Source of the DNA: Enterovibrio paralichthyis | GTDB taxonomy: Bacteria; Pseudomonadota; Gammaproteobacteria; Enterobacterales; Vibrionaceae | Reading direction: 5' to 3' | DNA length: 64,000 bases | NCBI RefSeq assembly: GCF_019209835.1 | Contig: NZ_JAHUTS010000006.1 | Location: 1-64,000 of the forward strand | Part shown: positions 17,346-26,575 of the stretch, piece after piece | Layout: each line of letters starts with the position of its first letter | How positions within the stretch are numbered: position 1 is the first letter of the stretch | Made by a program: the position numbers and the translations under genes | Notes under the pieces: generated by a model | The model's input: the letters and a program-made list of their open reading frames with translations, nothing else | Databases searched by the model: none | What the model was told of the DNA's origin: nothing

Positions 17346-18494
17346 TTACGACATTGACAACACCAGACCCGGCACCAAGATGAAAACCACACCCAAGTAA
17401 GCGACTACGGCCATTTTACTTTTCACTGCACACCCAGCCAGCATCTCCGCACATTTCACCGGCAGGTCACGCAAGAATGGCAAGCCGAATATCACCAGAA
17501 TACCCGCAATGTTGAACAGCAAGTGAACCAGTGCAATTTGCAGTGCAAAGACAGCATTTGCACCGGTCACAGCGGTGGCTGCCAGCAGCGCAGTGATACA
17601 GGTACCGATATTGGCACCCAGGGTAAACGGATAAACCTGACGCACTGAGAGCACATTGGTACCGACCAGCGGCACAATCAGGCTGGTAGTGGTCGACGAG
17701 GACTGAACCAGAATAGTAACCAAAGTGCCGGAAGCAATACCGTGGATAGGACCGCGACCAATCGCACCGTTCAGGACTTCACGGGCTTTGCCTACCATCA
17801 GCTTTTTCATCAGCTTGCCCATAACGGTAATAGAGACGATGACCAGCGCAATACCGAACAGCACCAGTGCGATACCGCCCAATGAGCCCGGCAGGATGTC
17901 AAATACTGATTTCGCGCCATTTACCAAAGGCTTGGTCAGTGGTTTGATGAAGTTGAAGCTTTTCAGGCTGAGGTTATCCGCCTGCATCAGCGGTGATACC
18001 AGCCAGGCAGAAATCTTTGCCAGAAAGCCTGTCATTATTTCGAGAGGAAGGAAAATCACTACCGCGAAAAGGTTGAAGAAATCATGAACGGTAGCGGCAG
18101 TGAAAGCGCGGCGGAACTCATCTTTACAGCGGGCATGGCCAAGACTGACCAAGGTATTGGTGACCGTAGTTCCTACATTGGCACCCATGACCATGGGTAT
18201 CGCCATCTCAACAGGCAAGCCACCGGCAACCAGACCAACGATAATGGATGTAACAGTACTTGAAGACTGGATAAGTGCTGTACCAATGATGCCTATCATC
18301 AGGCCCGCAACGGGGTTGGAAGCAAACTCGAACAACTCTTTGGCGTGGTCGCCTGCTGCCCATTTAAAGCCGCTGCCAATCATGGAGACGGAGACCAACA
18401 ACAGATACAGCATGCCGATCAGTGTCACCCACTGTAGCGCGCGTTTTGGCGTATCGGACTGGCGTCCTTGTAGTGCATCAGACTGGATGCTCAT
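17346..18494 (-). CDS. nptA: Na+/phosphate symporter, NptA-like
   Basis: A 382-residue inner-membrane protein of the SLC34/NptA family, which imports phosphate with sodium. The protein contains the two family repeats, each with the substrate-binding QSSST motif: LIQSSSTVTSIIVGLV (about 72) and ILVQSSSTTTSLIVPLV (about 264), with GANVGTT and GANIGTC following. V. cholerae NptA is the closest named relative I recognise. A Pho-box-like site lies 56-73 bp before the start. It has its own terminator. The length is close to that of the V. cholerae protein and both halves are intact. Confidence 0.93.
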   Translation of the reverse strand: MSIQSDALQGRQSDTPKRALQWVTLIGMLYLLLVSVSMIGSGFKWAAGDHAKELFEFASNPVAGLMIGIIGTALIQSSSTVTSIIVGLVAGGLPVEMAIPMVMGANVGTTVTNTLVSLGHARCKDEFRRAFTAATVHDFFNLFAVVIFLPLEIMTGFLAKISAWLVSPLMQADNLSLKSFNFIKPLTKPLVNGAKSVFDILPGSLGGIALVLFGIALVIVSITVMGKLMKKLMVGKAREVLNGAIGRGPIHGIASGTLVTILVQSSSTTTSLIVPLVGTNVLSVRQVYPFTLGANIGTCITALLAATAVTGANAVFALQIALVHLLFNIAGILVIFGLPFLRDLPVKCAEMLAGCAVKSKMAVVAYLGVVFILVPGLVLSMS

Positions 18495-18549
18495 AACTCA
18501 CTTCCTGCTAGTAATGATTTCAGTTCGAAGCGGATACTATTAACGCAAT

Positions 18550-18567
18550 GTGACAGTAATATTACTG
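18550..18567 (-). promoter_or_regulatory. Pho-box-like site before nptA
   Basis: Read on the minus strand, CAGTAATATTACTGTCAC has two 7-bp units 11 bp apart. The second, CTGTCAC, fits the PhoB repeat exactly and the first, CAGTAAT, at five of seven positions. It lies 56-73 bp before a phosphate symporter start. Confidence 0.55.
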
Positions 18568-18983
18568 AACGGTGCTTTATGACGTTTATTTGAACCCAAT
18601 ATGTACAGTTTATGACCGACAATTGATTTTCAGGCCTTCCTCCCCGCCCAAGCGAAAAACTGGCACGCCGTTAAGATACATAGAGTTATAAACAATCCCG
18701 CAATGTCGATCGTGGGGGTTGGGTCAAATCAAAAAATTCACAGAAAATGGCCAAAACAAGGCAAAAGAATCATCGCGAGGCAGCTCATGCCGATCGATTC
18801 AACAAGTGAAAAATTAATCGACAACTATGTCTCATAATTGATTCCATTCTTTGCCAGCTCTGTCCGAACCTCCCTATCCAGTTCCCTCCTCTTCCCACAC
18901 AAGGTGCTGATTTTCAGCCGATCAACAATCCAAACTCCCATATGCGAGACACCTGCCTCATCAAGCCGCCAAGTGAAACACAT

Positions 18984-19070
18984 AACGATTCATTTCGTAT
19001 CGTTTTAGCTAAAAACTTGCAAAAACCACAATGTTAGTAAAATGATAAATATCGTATCGTTATTAACGAT
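18984..19070. promoter_or_regulatory. Two operator-like palindromes before dctP
   Basis: AACGAT (18984-18989) and ATCGTT (18999-19004) face each other across 9 bp. ATCGTTATTAACGAT (19056-19070) is a near-perfect palindrome built from the same hexamers. Both lie within 140 bp of dctP. The IclR regulator at the end of the cluster is the likeliest binder. Confidence 0.6.
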
Positions 19071-19119
19071 AGATTTACATTTTGCCCATTGGGGCACCTT
19101 ACGACAGAGGTATTGAGTA

Positions 19120-20196
19120 ATGAGAAGTAACTGGTTAAAAGGACAGAATAAAGTCACATCCGCACTGCTTGCCGGTGTGATTGCAGCCGTACTTTCAGCG
19201 CCGTCCATTGCTGAGGAAAAAATCCGCTGGAAAGTTCAGGCAGTCTTTGGCACCCACCTCCCTGCTCTGGGCGATCCGATCAAACTCGTCGCTGAGCAAA
19301 TCGACCGTGCTACCGATGGCAATATCAAATTCAAGGTTTACGAGCCGGGCAAACTGGTACCGCCTTTCGGTATCACGGAAGCCATCAAAAACAAGCAGAT
19401 CGACGCCGGCTATACCTGGCTGGGTTACGACCAGGGCAAAATTCCAGCGGCAGCACTCTTTGCCGCTGTCCCATTCGGCATGGAACCTTGGGAATACGCA
19501 ACATGGTGGTATGAAGGTGAAGGTCAGAAACTGGCCGAGGATCTTTATGCAAAACACGGCGTTCACCCTGTGCTATGCAGCGTGATTGGCCCAGAGACAG
19601 CAGGCTGGTTCACCAAAGAAATCAATTCACTGGATGATTTTAAAGGGCTGAAAATCCGCTTTGCCGGTATCGGCGGTAAAGTGCTGCAAAAAGCCGGTGC
19701 TTCCGTCACCGTATTGCCCGGCGGTGAAATTTTCCCTGCACTTGAAAAAGGCGCTATCGATGCGTCTGAGTTCTCCATGCCAGCTATCGACAGCTTGATG
19801 GGCTTCGATAAAGTCGCCAAGAACAACTACTTCCCCGGTTGGCACCAAACCTTTACTGCCTCACACCTTGTGGTGAACAAAGATGTGTGGGATGCCCTCT
19901 CTGATTCAACCAAAGCCACCATCGACATGGCCTGCACAGCCGGCACGTTCCGCGCCCTTACCCGTGGAGAATCGCTACAAGGTGATGTAATGGCGAGCTT
20001 TCCAGCCAAAGGCGTAACCGCAAGAACGCTGAACCCTGAACTGCTGCAAGCACTGAACACCCTTTCTACCGAAGTGATGGATGAGATCGCCGCATCGGAT
20101 CCGGATTTCAAACAAATCTACGAATCCCAGCAGCAATTCCGCGACAACTACAAAGAGTGGAAGCAGAAAGCTTACCTGCCACGCAACTTTGAATAA
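19120..20196 (+). CDS. dctP: TRAP transporter substrate-binding protein DctP
   Basis: Periplasmic solute receptor of a tripartite ATP-independent transporter, 358 residues. It has an N-terminal signal peptide (about 1-31, cleaved near SIAEE), then the DctP fold with EPGKLVPPFGITEAIKNKQIDAG and the signature LKIRFAGIGGKVLQKAGAS around residues 180-200, where the arginine usually binds a substrate carboxylate. EFSMPAIDSL resembles the corresponding region in receptors for 2-oxo acids. It starts a same-strand cluster: dctP, dctQ, dctM, an iron alcohol dehydrogenase and IclR. The substrate is probably a small organic acid, which is inference. Confidence 0.92.
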   Translation: MRSNWLKGQNKVTSALLAGVIAAVLSAPSIAEEKIRWKVQAVFGTHLPALGDPIKLVAEQIDRATDGNIKFKVYEPGKLVPPFGITEAIKNKQIDAGYTWLGYDQGKIPAAALFAAVPFGMEPWEYATWWYEGEGQKLAEDLYAKHGVHPVLCSVIGPETAGWFTKEINSLDDFKGLKIRFAGIGGKVLQKAGASVTVLPGGEIFPALEKGAIDASEFSMPAIDSLMGFDKVAKNNYFPGWHQTFTASHLVVNKDVWDALSDSTKATIDMACTAGTFRALTRGESLQGDVMASFPAKGVTARTLNPELLQALNTLSTEVMDEIAASDPDFKQIYESQQQFRDNYKEWKQKAYLPRNFE

Positions 20197-20274
20197 TTTC
20201 CATCACCACTGAAAAAGGAAAACCCTGCTCCCCCGCCGGAAACGGCAGGGGATGCTTTCAGGGCTGGAGGCGCT

Positions 20275-20889
20275 ATGCAAGACAAACTTCCCAACAATAC
20301 CGTAACGCTGCCGGAAGAAGCAGCGACAGATACCTTGCCGGAAACACGCTTATCCCGCGCACTGGATACATGCCTGCTGCACCTTGGTAACGCCTTTTCC
20401 TGGGTGTGGGTAGTGCTGATGCTGGTGATCATCACCAATGTACTGATGCGTTACCTGCTCGGAGAAGGGCGGATCGAATTTGAAGAGTTGCAATGGCATT
20501 TATATGCCCTCGGCTGGTTGGTGGGGCTTTCCTACTGCATGGTCACAGACAGCCATGTGCGGGTAGATCTGTTACGCGACAAATTTTCACCCACCACCAA
20601 AGCCTGGATTGAAATGCTGGGGCTGATATTCCTGCTCCTCCCTTTTCTTGTGCTGGTGTGTTGGTACGGCCTGCCGTTTGTTCTCTATTCCTGGGAACTG
20701 GGTGAAGTCTCTGCCGCGCCCGGTGGCTTGCCATATCGCTGGTTTATGAAAGGTGCGCTGGTGTTTGCCTTTTTGCTGCTGGGGTTTGCCTGCCTTTCAC
20801 GCCTCAGCCGTGTTTTCACCCTCCTATTTCTCTCACCAAGGCGAACAACTCAGGCTGCGGTGCACACCAGCTCTGGACACGGGGAGTAA
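20275..20889 (+). CDS. dctQ: TRAP transporter small permease DctQ
   Basis: A 204-residue membrane protein with four hydrophobic segments (about 40-65, 80-98, 115-140, 160-180) after a soluble N-terminal tail. The family-like LMRYLLGEGRIEFEELQWHLYALGWLVG stretch occupies about 61-90. DctQ proteins form the small membrane subunit that joins receptor and large permease. The stop TAA overlaps the first base of the dctM start codon (20889), so the two permease subunits are translationally coupled. GGAGG lies upstream of the start. The long N-terminal tail of about 35 residues is slightly unusual. Confidence 0.92.
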   Translation: MQDKLPNNTVTLPEEAATDTLPETRLSRALDTCLLHLGNAFSWVWVVLMLVIITNVLMRYLLGEGRIEFEELQWHLYALGWLVGLSYCMVTDSHVRVDLLRDKFSPTTKAWIEMLGLIFLLLPFLVLVCWYGLPFVLYSWELGEVSAAPGGLPYRWFMKGALVFAFLLLGFACLSRLSRVFTLLFLSPRRTTQAAVHTSSGHGE

Positions 20890-22250
20890 TGACCATGGAA
20901 ATCAATGAAATCCTCGTGCTGATCATGTTCAGCCTGTTTATCTTCCTCTTGTTTACCGGGTTTCCCGTCGCTTGGGTGCTGTGTGGTATTTCCCTGATTT
21001 TTATTCCCGTCGCCATGCTGGCAGACGAATGGTTTGATGCCTTTATCGGGATCGACTGGAATTATGCGTCGCTCGTTGTTCCGCGGATGTGGGACATCAT
21101 GACCAACTGGGTGTTGGTGGCTTTGCCCATGTTTATCTTTATGGGACTGATGCTCGACCGCTCCGGCACCGCAGAAGATCTGATGGGCAATCTGGTTCGC
21201 CTGTTTGGACGGGTACGTGGTGGACTTGCGGTAACGGTAACCTTTGTGGGTCTGCTGCTCGCAGCCTCCACAGGGATCATCGGTGCCTCCGTGGTTCTGC
21301 TGGCCGTACTCGGCATGCCAATGATGATGCGTGATGGCTACAGCAAAGAACTCGCCTGCGGGACTATTGCCTCAACCGGCACCCTTGGCATTCTGGTGCC
21401 GCCCAGCATCATGCTGGTAATGATGGGCGACCGGATTGGTGTTTCGGTCGGAGACCTGTTCCTTGGCGCGGTTTTCCCTGGCCTGATGCTCGCAGCCTTT
21501 TATGTGGCTTATATCCTGATCATCGGTTTCACACGTGCCGATATGGCACCGGTGTCTGACGATGCGGAACCTATCAGCATGCGGGTGATATTCAGTGCAC
21601 TTCGCGCAGCCTTGCCAACGGCGGGACTGATCATCGCAGTGTTGGGCTCCATCTTTATGGGTATTGCCACACCGACGGAAGCCTCCGGAGTCGGTGCATT
21701 GGGCGCGACCTTGCTTGCAGCGATGCGCGGACGACTGACACTGGATGTACTGCGCTCAGTCGGCAGGGAAACCACCAAAACCACCGCCTTTATCTTTGCG
21801 CTAATTATCTGCGCGACAGCATTCTCCCTTGTCCTTCGCGGCCTGGGTGGCGATGAACTGATAGAAAAAGCCCTCACCAGCCTGCCATTTGGCCCTCACG
21901 GCATCGTGATTGCGATTCTGTTTGTCACCTTTATCCTCGGTTTTTTCCTCGACTGGATTGAGCTTACGCTCATCATCCTGCCGCTGGTCGCCCCGGTTGT
22001 CAGTGCCATGGGGTTTGATCTGGTGTGGTTCGCCGTGCTGTTTGCGGTCTGCCTGCAAACGTCCTTCCTGACTCCGCCGGTAGGCTTTGCCCTTTTCTAT
22101 CTCAAAGGCGTGGTGCCGCCCGGGATCAACCTGTTCCACATCTACCGCGGTGTCGTGCCGTTTATTTTGTTGCAACTGCTGGGTCTGGCGCTCGTGTTCT
22201 GGATGCCTTCCATCGTCACCTGGTTGCCATCAACCGTGTACTCACCCTGA
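20889..22250 (+). CDS. dctM: TRAP transporter large permease DctM
   Basis: The 453-residue transport channel of the TRAP system, with about 12 hydrophobic segments. Typical DctM features include FTGFPVAWVLCGISL near the start, ALPMFIFMGLMLDRSG at about 77-92, GTIASTGTLGILVPPSIMLV around 155-175 and LTPPVGFALFYLKGV near the C-terminus. It couples sodium import to uptake of the DctP-bound substrate. A second ATG (MEI) two codons downstream could also serve as start. The alcohol dehydrogenase gene follows after 47 bp, consistent with one transcript. Confidence 0.95.
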   Translation: MTMEINEILVLIMFSLFIFLLFTGFPVAWVLCGISLIFIPVAMLADEWFDAFIGIDWNYASLVVPRMWDIMTNWVLVALPMFIFMGLMLDRSGTAEDLMGNLVRLFGRVRGGLAVTVTFVGLLLAASTGIIGASVVLLAVLGMPMMMRDGYSKELACGTIASTGTLGILVPPSIMLVMMGDRIGVSVGDLFLGAVFPGLMLAAFYVAYILIIGFTRADMAPVSDDAEPISMRVIFSALRAALPTAGLIIAVLGSIFMGIATPTEASGVGALGATLLAAMRGRLTLDVLRSVGRETTKTTAFIFALIICATAFSLVLRGLGGDELIEKALTSLPFGPHGIVIAILFVTFILGFFLDWIELTLIILPLVAPVVSAMGFDLVWFAVLFAVCLQTSFLTPPVGFALFYLKGVVPPGINLFHIYRGVVPFILLQLLGLALVFWMPSIVTWLPSTVYSP

Positions 22251-22297
22251 CCTTAGGTTCAACACATTGATTTGCTTAATTTAAATAAGGAGCCCAT

Positions 22298-23458
22298 ATG
22301 TCACATTCAATTATCCTTCCCCGCCTGATGGAAATCGGCGACGGGGCAATCGTTAAACTCCCGGCCATGGTGCGCGCGCTGGGGTGCAGCCAGCCACTGA
22401 TCATCACCGACAAAACCATGGTGGCGTTGGGTCAGGGGGAGCGGATTACGTCGCTGCTTGCAGAGGAAGGTTTCGCAACACAGATCTTCGATGACACCAT
22501 TCCAGAACCGACAGATACCTCTATAGAGGCAGGCGTCAACGCTATCCGGTCAGGCAACTTTGATTGCCTGATTGCCCTGGGCGGCGGCAGCGTGATAGAC
22601 AGTGCCAAAGCCATGGCTGTGCTGGCAGGTGCGGGTGGGAAAATGCGCGACTATTGCTTTCCGCGCATTGTCAGTGAACCGGTTATTCCCCTTATCGCGG
22701 TGCCGACAACCGCTGGAACAGGGTCTGAAGTTACCCGTTTTACCATCATTACCGATGCAAGGAACGATGAAAAAATGCTCTGCGTCGGCCCATCGTTTAT
22801 GCCAACAGCAGCCCTGGTTGACCCGGAGCTGACCCACTCGCTGCCGACCCGAATGACTGCAGACACGGGCATTGATGCGCTCACCCACGCCATCGAGTCG
22901 TATGTCAGTCGTAAAGGTAACCCGTTCAGCGACTACAACGCCTTGGAGGCGATGCGTCTAATCGCACCGAACCTTCGCCGCGTTTGTAAAAATGGAGGAG
23001 ATACCCATGCACGCGCTGACATGATGCTGGGTGCAACACTTGCCGGTATTGCCTTTTCAAACGCATCGGTGGCACTGGTGCATGGAATGAGCCGTCCCAT
23101 TGGCGCCCTGTTCCACGTTCCGCACGGACTCTCAAACGCCATGTTGCTGCCATCCGTGACTGCATTTTCGATTCCCGCCGCTTCTGCACGCTATGCGGAT
23201 TGCGCCCGCGCTATGGGCGTTGCGGACATCACCGACGGCGACCAGGATGCCTGCCAGAAACTGCTGGAAGAACTGCACGCCCTGAATGCTGATCTTGATG
23301 TCCCGACGCCGGAAGCATTCGGCATCGCAAAGGAGGCGTTTTTCAGTGCCATGCACACCATGGCAAACCAGGCGATGGCATCCGGCTCGCCGGGCAACAA
23401 CCCGCGCATTCCCAGCATTGAAGAGATGATTGGCATCTACTCAGGTCTCTGGGAATAA
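22298..23458 (+). CDS. Iron-containing alcohol dehydrogenase
   Basis: A 386-residue group III (iron-type) NAD(P)-dependent alcohol dehydrogenase. The nucleotide-binding GGGSVIDSAKAMAVL is at about 97-111, and the metal-ligand regions TGIDALTHAIESYVS and LVHGMSRPIGALFHVPHG carry the conserved aspartate and histidines. Family members oxidise or reduce lactaldehyde, 1,3-propanediol, butanol or hydroxy acids. Its place directly after a TRAP transporter and before an IclR regulator suggests it acts on the imported compound or a product of it, for example a hydroxyacid or aldehyde. This is inference from neighbours. Confidence 0.93.
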   Translation: MSHSIILPRLMEIGDGAIVKLPAMVRALGCSQPLIITDKTMVALGQGERITSLLAEEGFATQIFDDTIPEPTDTSIEAGVNAIRSGNFDCLIALGGGSVIDSAKAMAVLAGAGGKMRDYCFPRIVSEPVIPLIAVPTTAGTGSEVTRFTIITDARNDEKMLCVGPSFMPTAALVDPELTHSLPTRMTADTGIDALTHAIESYVSRKGNPFSDYNALEAMRLIAPNLRRVCKNGGDTHARADMMLGATLAGIAFSNASVALVHGMSRPIGALFHVPHGLSNAMLLPSVTAFSIPAASARYADCARAMGVADITDGDQDACQKLLEELHALNADLDVPTPEAFGIAKEAFFSAMHTMANQAMASGSPGNNPRIPSIEEMIGIYSGLWE

Positions 23459-23607
23459 ATGGTAGAAATATGAGACAGATGGTGTGTGAATGTGAGCCAG
23501 CTATTACACGCACACCGTTATTCTCCGGTTTGAGGTGTCATTAACTTATACTCTGATTATCTGCCTTCAAGGCAGGTGTAACCTAAAAACACTGTTCAGG
23601 TACAGGG

Positions 23608-24375
23608 ATGACAACAGAAAAACGAGAAAAAGCCTCCTCCATTGCCCGTGTGCTGGAAATCATTGAAGCCATTTCCTGCGCCGAGCGACCGCCCAGCCCG
23701 GCGGAACTTTCCCTCATGCTGGATATTCCCAAGCCGAGTATTCATCGTCTGCTGCAGCAACTGGAGCGGGACGGTTTTGTACAGACCAATATGCGTGGCA
23801 ACCTGATCCCCGCCAAAAGGCTGCATGACATGGCGCTGGGCGTTTTGCACACCACCCATTTCAAGGCATTGCGTCAGGCCATTTTGCAAAAGCTGGCTGA
23901 TGAAATTGGCGAGACATGCGGTATTTCGCTGCCAAATGGGATCGATATGATCTACTACGATCGCATACAGACCAACTGGCCATTACAGATCAACCTGCCG
24001 GTTGGCAGCAACACGCCCGTCTGGTGTACCGCCAGTGGAAAGCTGTATCTCAGCACCTTGACCAAACGCCGACGCCAGCGCCTGATCAATAACCTGACGC
24101 TGGAGCAATTGGCCAGAAACACCATTACCGACCCCATCTTGCTGGAGCGGGAACTCACTGGTATTGCTGAACGGGAACTGGGGGTTGATAACGAAGAGTT
24201 TATCGACGGCATGGTGGCGATCTCTGTCCCTATCTACAACGAGCAAGGACAACTCCACGCCTGCCTGTTTACCCACGCGCCGGTGCTGAGAACGTCTCTG
24301 GACGACTTGCTGCAATTCGAGCCACACCTTCGCCGTGCAGCCATGGAGCTGGAATCCCTGATGCGTGAAGGTTAA
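23608..24375 (+). CDS. IclR-family transcriptional regulator
   Basis: A 255-residue regulator with an N-terminal winged helix-turn-helix (about 10-72; PSPAELSLMLDIPKPSIHRLLQQL) and a C-terminal IclR effector domain (about 80-250). IclR proteins sense small organic acids and usually control a neighbouring catabolic operon. It lies 149 bp after the alcohol dehydrogenase on the same strand, with its own terminator at 24401-24432. The AACGAT/ATCGTT palindromes before dctP are candidate binding sites. Whether it represses or activates the cluster cannot be told from sequence. Confidence 0.93.
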   Translation: MTTEKREKASSIARVLEIIEAISCAERPPSPAELSLMLDIPKPSIHRLLQQLERDGFVQTNMRGNLIPAKRLHDMALGVLHTTHFKALRQAILQKLADEIGETCGISLPNGIDMIYYDRIQTNWPLQINLPVGSNTPVWCTASGKLYLSTLTKRRRQRLINNLTLEQLARNTITDPILLERELTGIAERELGVDNEEFIDGMVAISVPIYNEQGQLHACLFTHAPVLRTSLDDLLQFEPHLRRAAMELESLMREG

Positions 24376-24400
24376 ACCCTGTTGTTGAAGAATGCTGACG

Positions 24401-24438
24401 GTATTGGTTTCAAAGTATCTTGAAACCAATACTTTTGC
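24401..24438 (+). terminator. Terminator after the IclR gene
   Basis: A perfect 13-bp stem, GTATTGGTTTCAA with TTGAAACCAATAC, loop AGTATC, followed by TTTTG. Confidence 0.8.
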
Positions 24439-24701
24439 GCCCTATCACCCGCCACTCCCTTTCATCTCAAACACCACCCTGCTCACTTCCCAGTGCGATA
24501 TTTATCTCTTTAAATACAAATAGATAAGCCAAGAAACCGGGACATCCCCAGCGAGCAAAACGTTAATTTTCTTTTGTCTCAACAATGACTCACCTCAAAA
24601 CTGGCAAGACAGAAATGACGTCCTACGATCTATATCGATACATGAAGTATCAATTTGACAGTAAGTGGTATCGTCAATCATCGAAAAAGGGAAAAGTTCT
24701 C

Positions 24702-25727
24702 ATGAAAAAGATTGTTTTTGGCTCATTCGCCATTTTGGTGAGCTTGTCTTCGCAGAACGTTCTGGCTACAACGCAGGAAGAGTTGGGAAATATCGGGTCT
24801 TATGTGGATTCCGTGCTCCACCCCAATATGACCAATACAACCAACACCACGGGTAATACCTACAAAACCCACCAGCCCCCTTCCGTGACTCAAGCAGGCA
24901 ATGCATTGCACTATCTGGCATTCTCTGAATATGTGTACAAAAGTTGGGGTGCTCCACGCGGTTGGCAACTAACAGAAAGCGTGCACGACAGCAGTACCGG
25001 ATTTCATGCTGCGGTCTTCACCAATGGCAGTAACGCTGTTATCGCCTTTCGCGGCAGCGAGCTGGGTACCTCTGACTGGGTGACCAACGGCATTATGGCT
25101 TCTGGTCAGGTGCCACCGCAGTACCGCTTTGCCATTTCAGAATCCGCGCGTCTGGCAAACAAATACCGTCAATATTCCATTCACTACACAGGCCACAGTC
25201 TGGGTGGTGGACTGGCAACCGTCGCCGCCATTCGCACCGGTAAGCCAGCCACGGTATTCGACGCATCCGGTGTCGGTGATGCTGTGCTAAATGAAATCAA
25301 ACAGGCAATGCGCAGCGCAGGGTTGTCAGACAACCAATGGGTGAGCAATGCCGGTGGCATTACCAACTTCAATCTGGAAGGAGAGTTTGTATCCGATGGT
25401 GACGGCCAGCAGGATGCCGATGTGATTGGTGTGGATTCAAAACAGTATGGCGACATTTTCTACCTTTCTGCTTCGCGCTTTACGCCACTGTTTTTCCTCG
25501 ATACTGGCTTAACCCGCCATTTCACGACGCCCATTAAAGAGGAACTGCAGTTCCTGTCGCAACCGGTTTACCGGAGTGATTACAACGATCTCACCAGTAT
25601 TGATAACGACATTGATAGCTTCAGGGCGCTGTTTTATATCGACTGGACTGACGACACCCTGGATTTGATGGCATGGCAAGCAGAATACGCCATTAACTCC
25701 TTCCCCAGCTTGCTGGAGGATTTGTAA
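24702..25727 (+). CDS. Secreted class 3 lipase-family protein
   Basis: A 341-residue alpha/beta-hydrolase of the fungal-type lipase 3 family. The signal peptide spans about 1-22 (cleaved near NVLA-TT). The oxyanion region VIAFRGSELGTSDWVTN is at about 113-129 and the nucleophile elbow is GHSLGGG with Ser166. A candidate acid residue lies in the DGDGQQDAD region and a histidine in LTRHFTTP. I chose ATG 24702 because MKK begins a clear signal peptide and AAGGGA lies upstream; the reading frame continues open upstream. Likely exported, acting on lipids or esters. It is unconnected to its neighbours and ends in a shared terminator. Confidence 0.88.
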   Translation: MKKIVFGSFAILVSLSSQNVLATTQEELGNIGSYVDSVLHPNMTNTTNTTGNTYKTHQPPSVTQAGNALHYLAFSEYVYKSWGAPRGWQLTESVHDSSTGFHAAVFTNGSNAVIAFRGSELGTSDWVTNGIMASGQVPPQYRFAISESARLANKYRQYSIHYTGHSLGGGLATVAAIRTGKPATVFDASGVGDAVLNEIKQAMRSAGLSDNQWVSNAGGITNFNLEGEFVSDGDGQQDADVIGVDSKQYGDIFYLSASRFTPLFFLDTGLTRHFTTPIKEELQFLSQPVYRSDYNDLTSIDNDIDSFRALFYIDWTDDTLDLMAWQAEYAINSFPSLLEDL

Positions 25728-25754
25728 CGATCCCGATGAAGTTGGCGAGGGATT

Positions 25755-25795
25755 AAAAAAGCCCTCAACCGTTAAGGTTGAGGGCTTTTTCTTTT
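25755..25795. terminator. Bidirectional terminator lipase / ABC transporter
   Basis: AGCCCTCAACC and GGTTGAGGGCT form an 11-bp stem with a 5-nt loop, A-run on the left and T-run on the right, between two convergent genes. Confidence 0.92.
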
Positions 25796-25843
25796 CGATA
25801 TTCGATGCGCCATTTGACAATCAGGCTAGGGGGAACCTTAAAG

Positions 25844-26575
25844 TCAGGCAGCGCGCGCCACAAACGCTTTAGTTCGCGCGTTTTGCGGGTTACCGAAAAT
25901 CTGCGACGGCGGGCCCTGTTCCACAATCACGCCGCCTTCCATAAAGATCACCTTGTCAGCAATCTCACGGGCAAACTGCATTTCGTGGGTCACCACAATC
26001 ATGGTCTGCTTTTGCGCAGCCAGCTGTTTCATTACCGACAGCACTTCATCAACCCATTCAGGGTCAAGTGCCGATGTCGGCTCATCAAACAGGATCACTT
26101 CACCTTTGCAAGCCATGGCACGCGCAATACCAACGCGCTGCTGCTGACCGCCGGAAAGCTGCGCCGGGTATTTGTCCAGATGCGCTTCCATACCCACACT
26201 GACCAGCAATCTCCGTGCGGTTGTCAGCGCTTGAACGCGGGGCTCTTTCCAGACAGTGATCAGGGATTCAGCCACGTTTTCCAGGGCGGTTTTATTCGCA
26301 AACAAGGCATAACTTTGAAATACAAAGCTGCTTTGTTTACGCAACTGGTGGATCTCACGTTTGGATACGTTGTTCGCACTCACGCGCACATCGCCAATCT
26401 GGATCTCGCCACCGCTCGGCGTTTCGAGGAAGTTCAGGCATCGCAGCAGGGTCGATTTACCGGTGCCCGATGGGCCGATAATTGCCACGATTTCGCCCTG
26501 TTTAACATCAAGGTCAATGTGCTTTAGCACCTCGACCTCGCCAAAGCGCTTGCTCAAATTTCTCACTTCAATCAT
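25844..26575 (-). CDS. Polar amino acid ABC transporter, ATP-binding protein
   Basis: A 243-residue ATPase of the PAAT family (GlnQ/HisP type). Walker A is GPSGTGKST (34-42), the signature is LSGGQQQRVGIARA (about 141-154), and Walker B is VILFDEPTSALDPE. The start overlaps the permease stop by 4 bp (26572-26575), and the order receptor, permease, ATPase is that of a complete importer. Ligand choice rests with the receptor at 27258; cystine or a related polar amino acid is possible. The gene ends at a strong bidirectional terminator. Confidence 0.95.
   Translation of the reverse strand: MIEVRNLSKRFGEVEVLKHIDLDVKQGEIVAIIGPSGTGKSTLLRCLNFLETPSGGEIQIGDVRVSANNVSKREIHQLRKQSSFVFQSYALFANKTALENVAESLITVWKEPRVQALTTARRLLVSVGMEAHLDKYPAQLSGGQQQRVGIARAMACKGEVILFDEPTSALDPEWVDEVLSVMKQLAAQKQTMIVVTHEMQFAREIADKVIFMEGGVIVEQGPPSQIFGNPQNARTKAFVARAA

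Larger units (their letters stand above)
18495..19119. other. Intergenic region nptA / TRAP operon
   Basis: A 625-bp non-coding stretch between divergent genes. It contains a Pho-box-like site near nptA (18550-18567) and two operator-like palindromes near the TRAP genes (18984-19004 and 19056-19070). The middle, 18600-18950, shows no gene or RNA structure that I can support. Confidence 0.6.

Noticed and set aside
18659..18676. Sigma-54-like sequence TGGCACG
   Set aside because: The -24 element is present but the expected TTGC at -12 is not.
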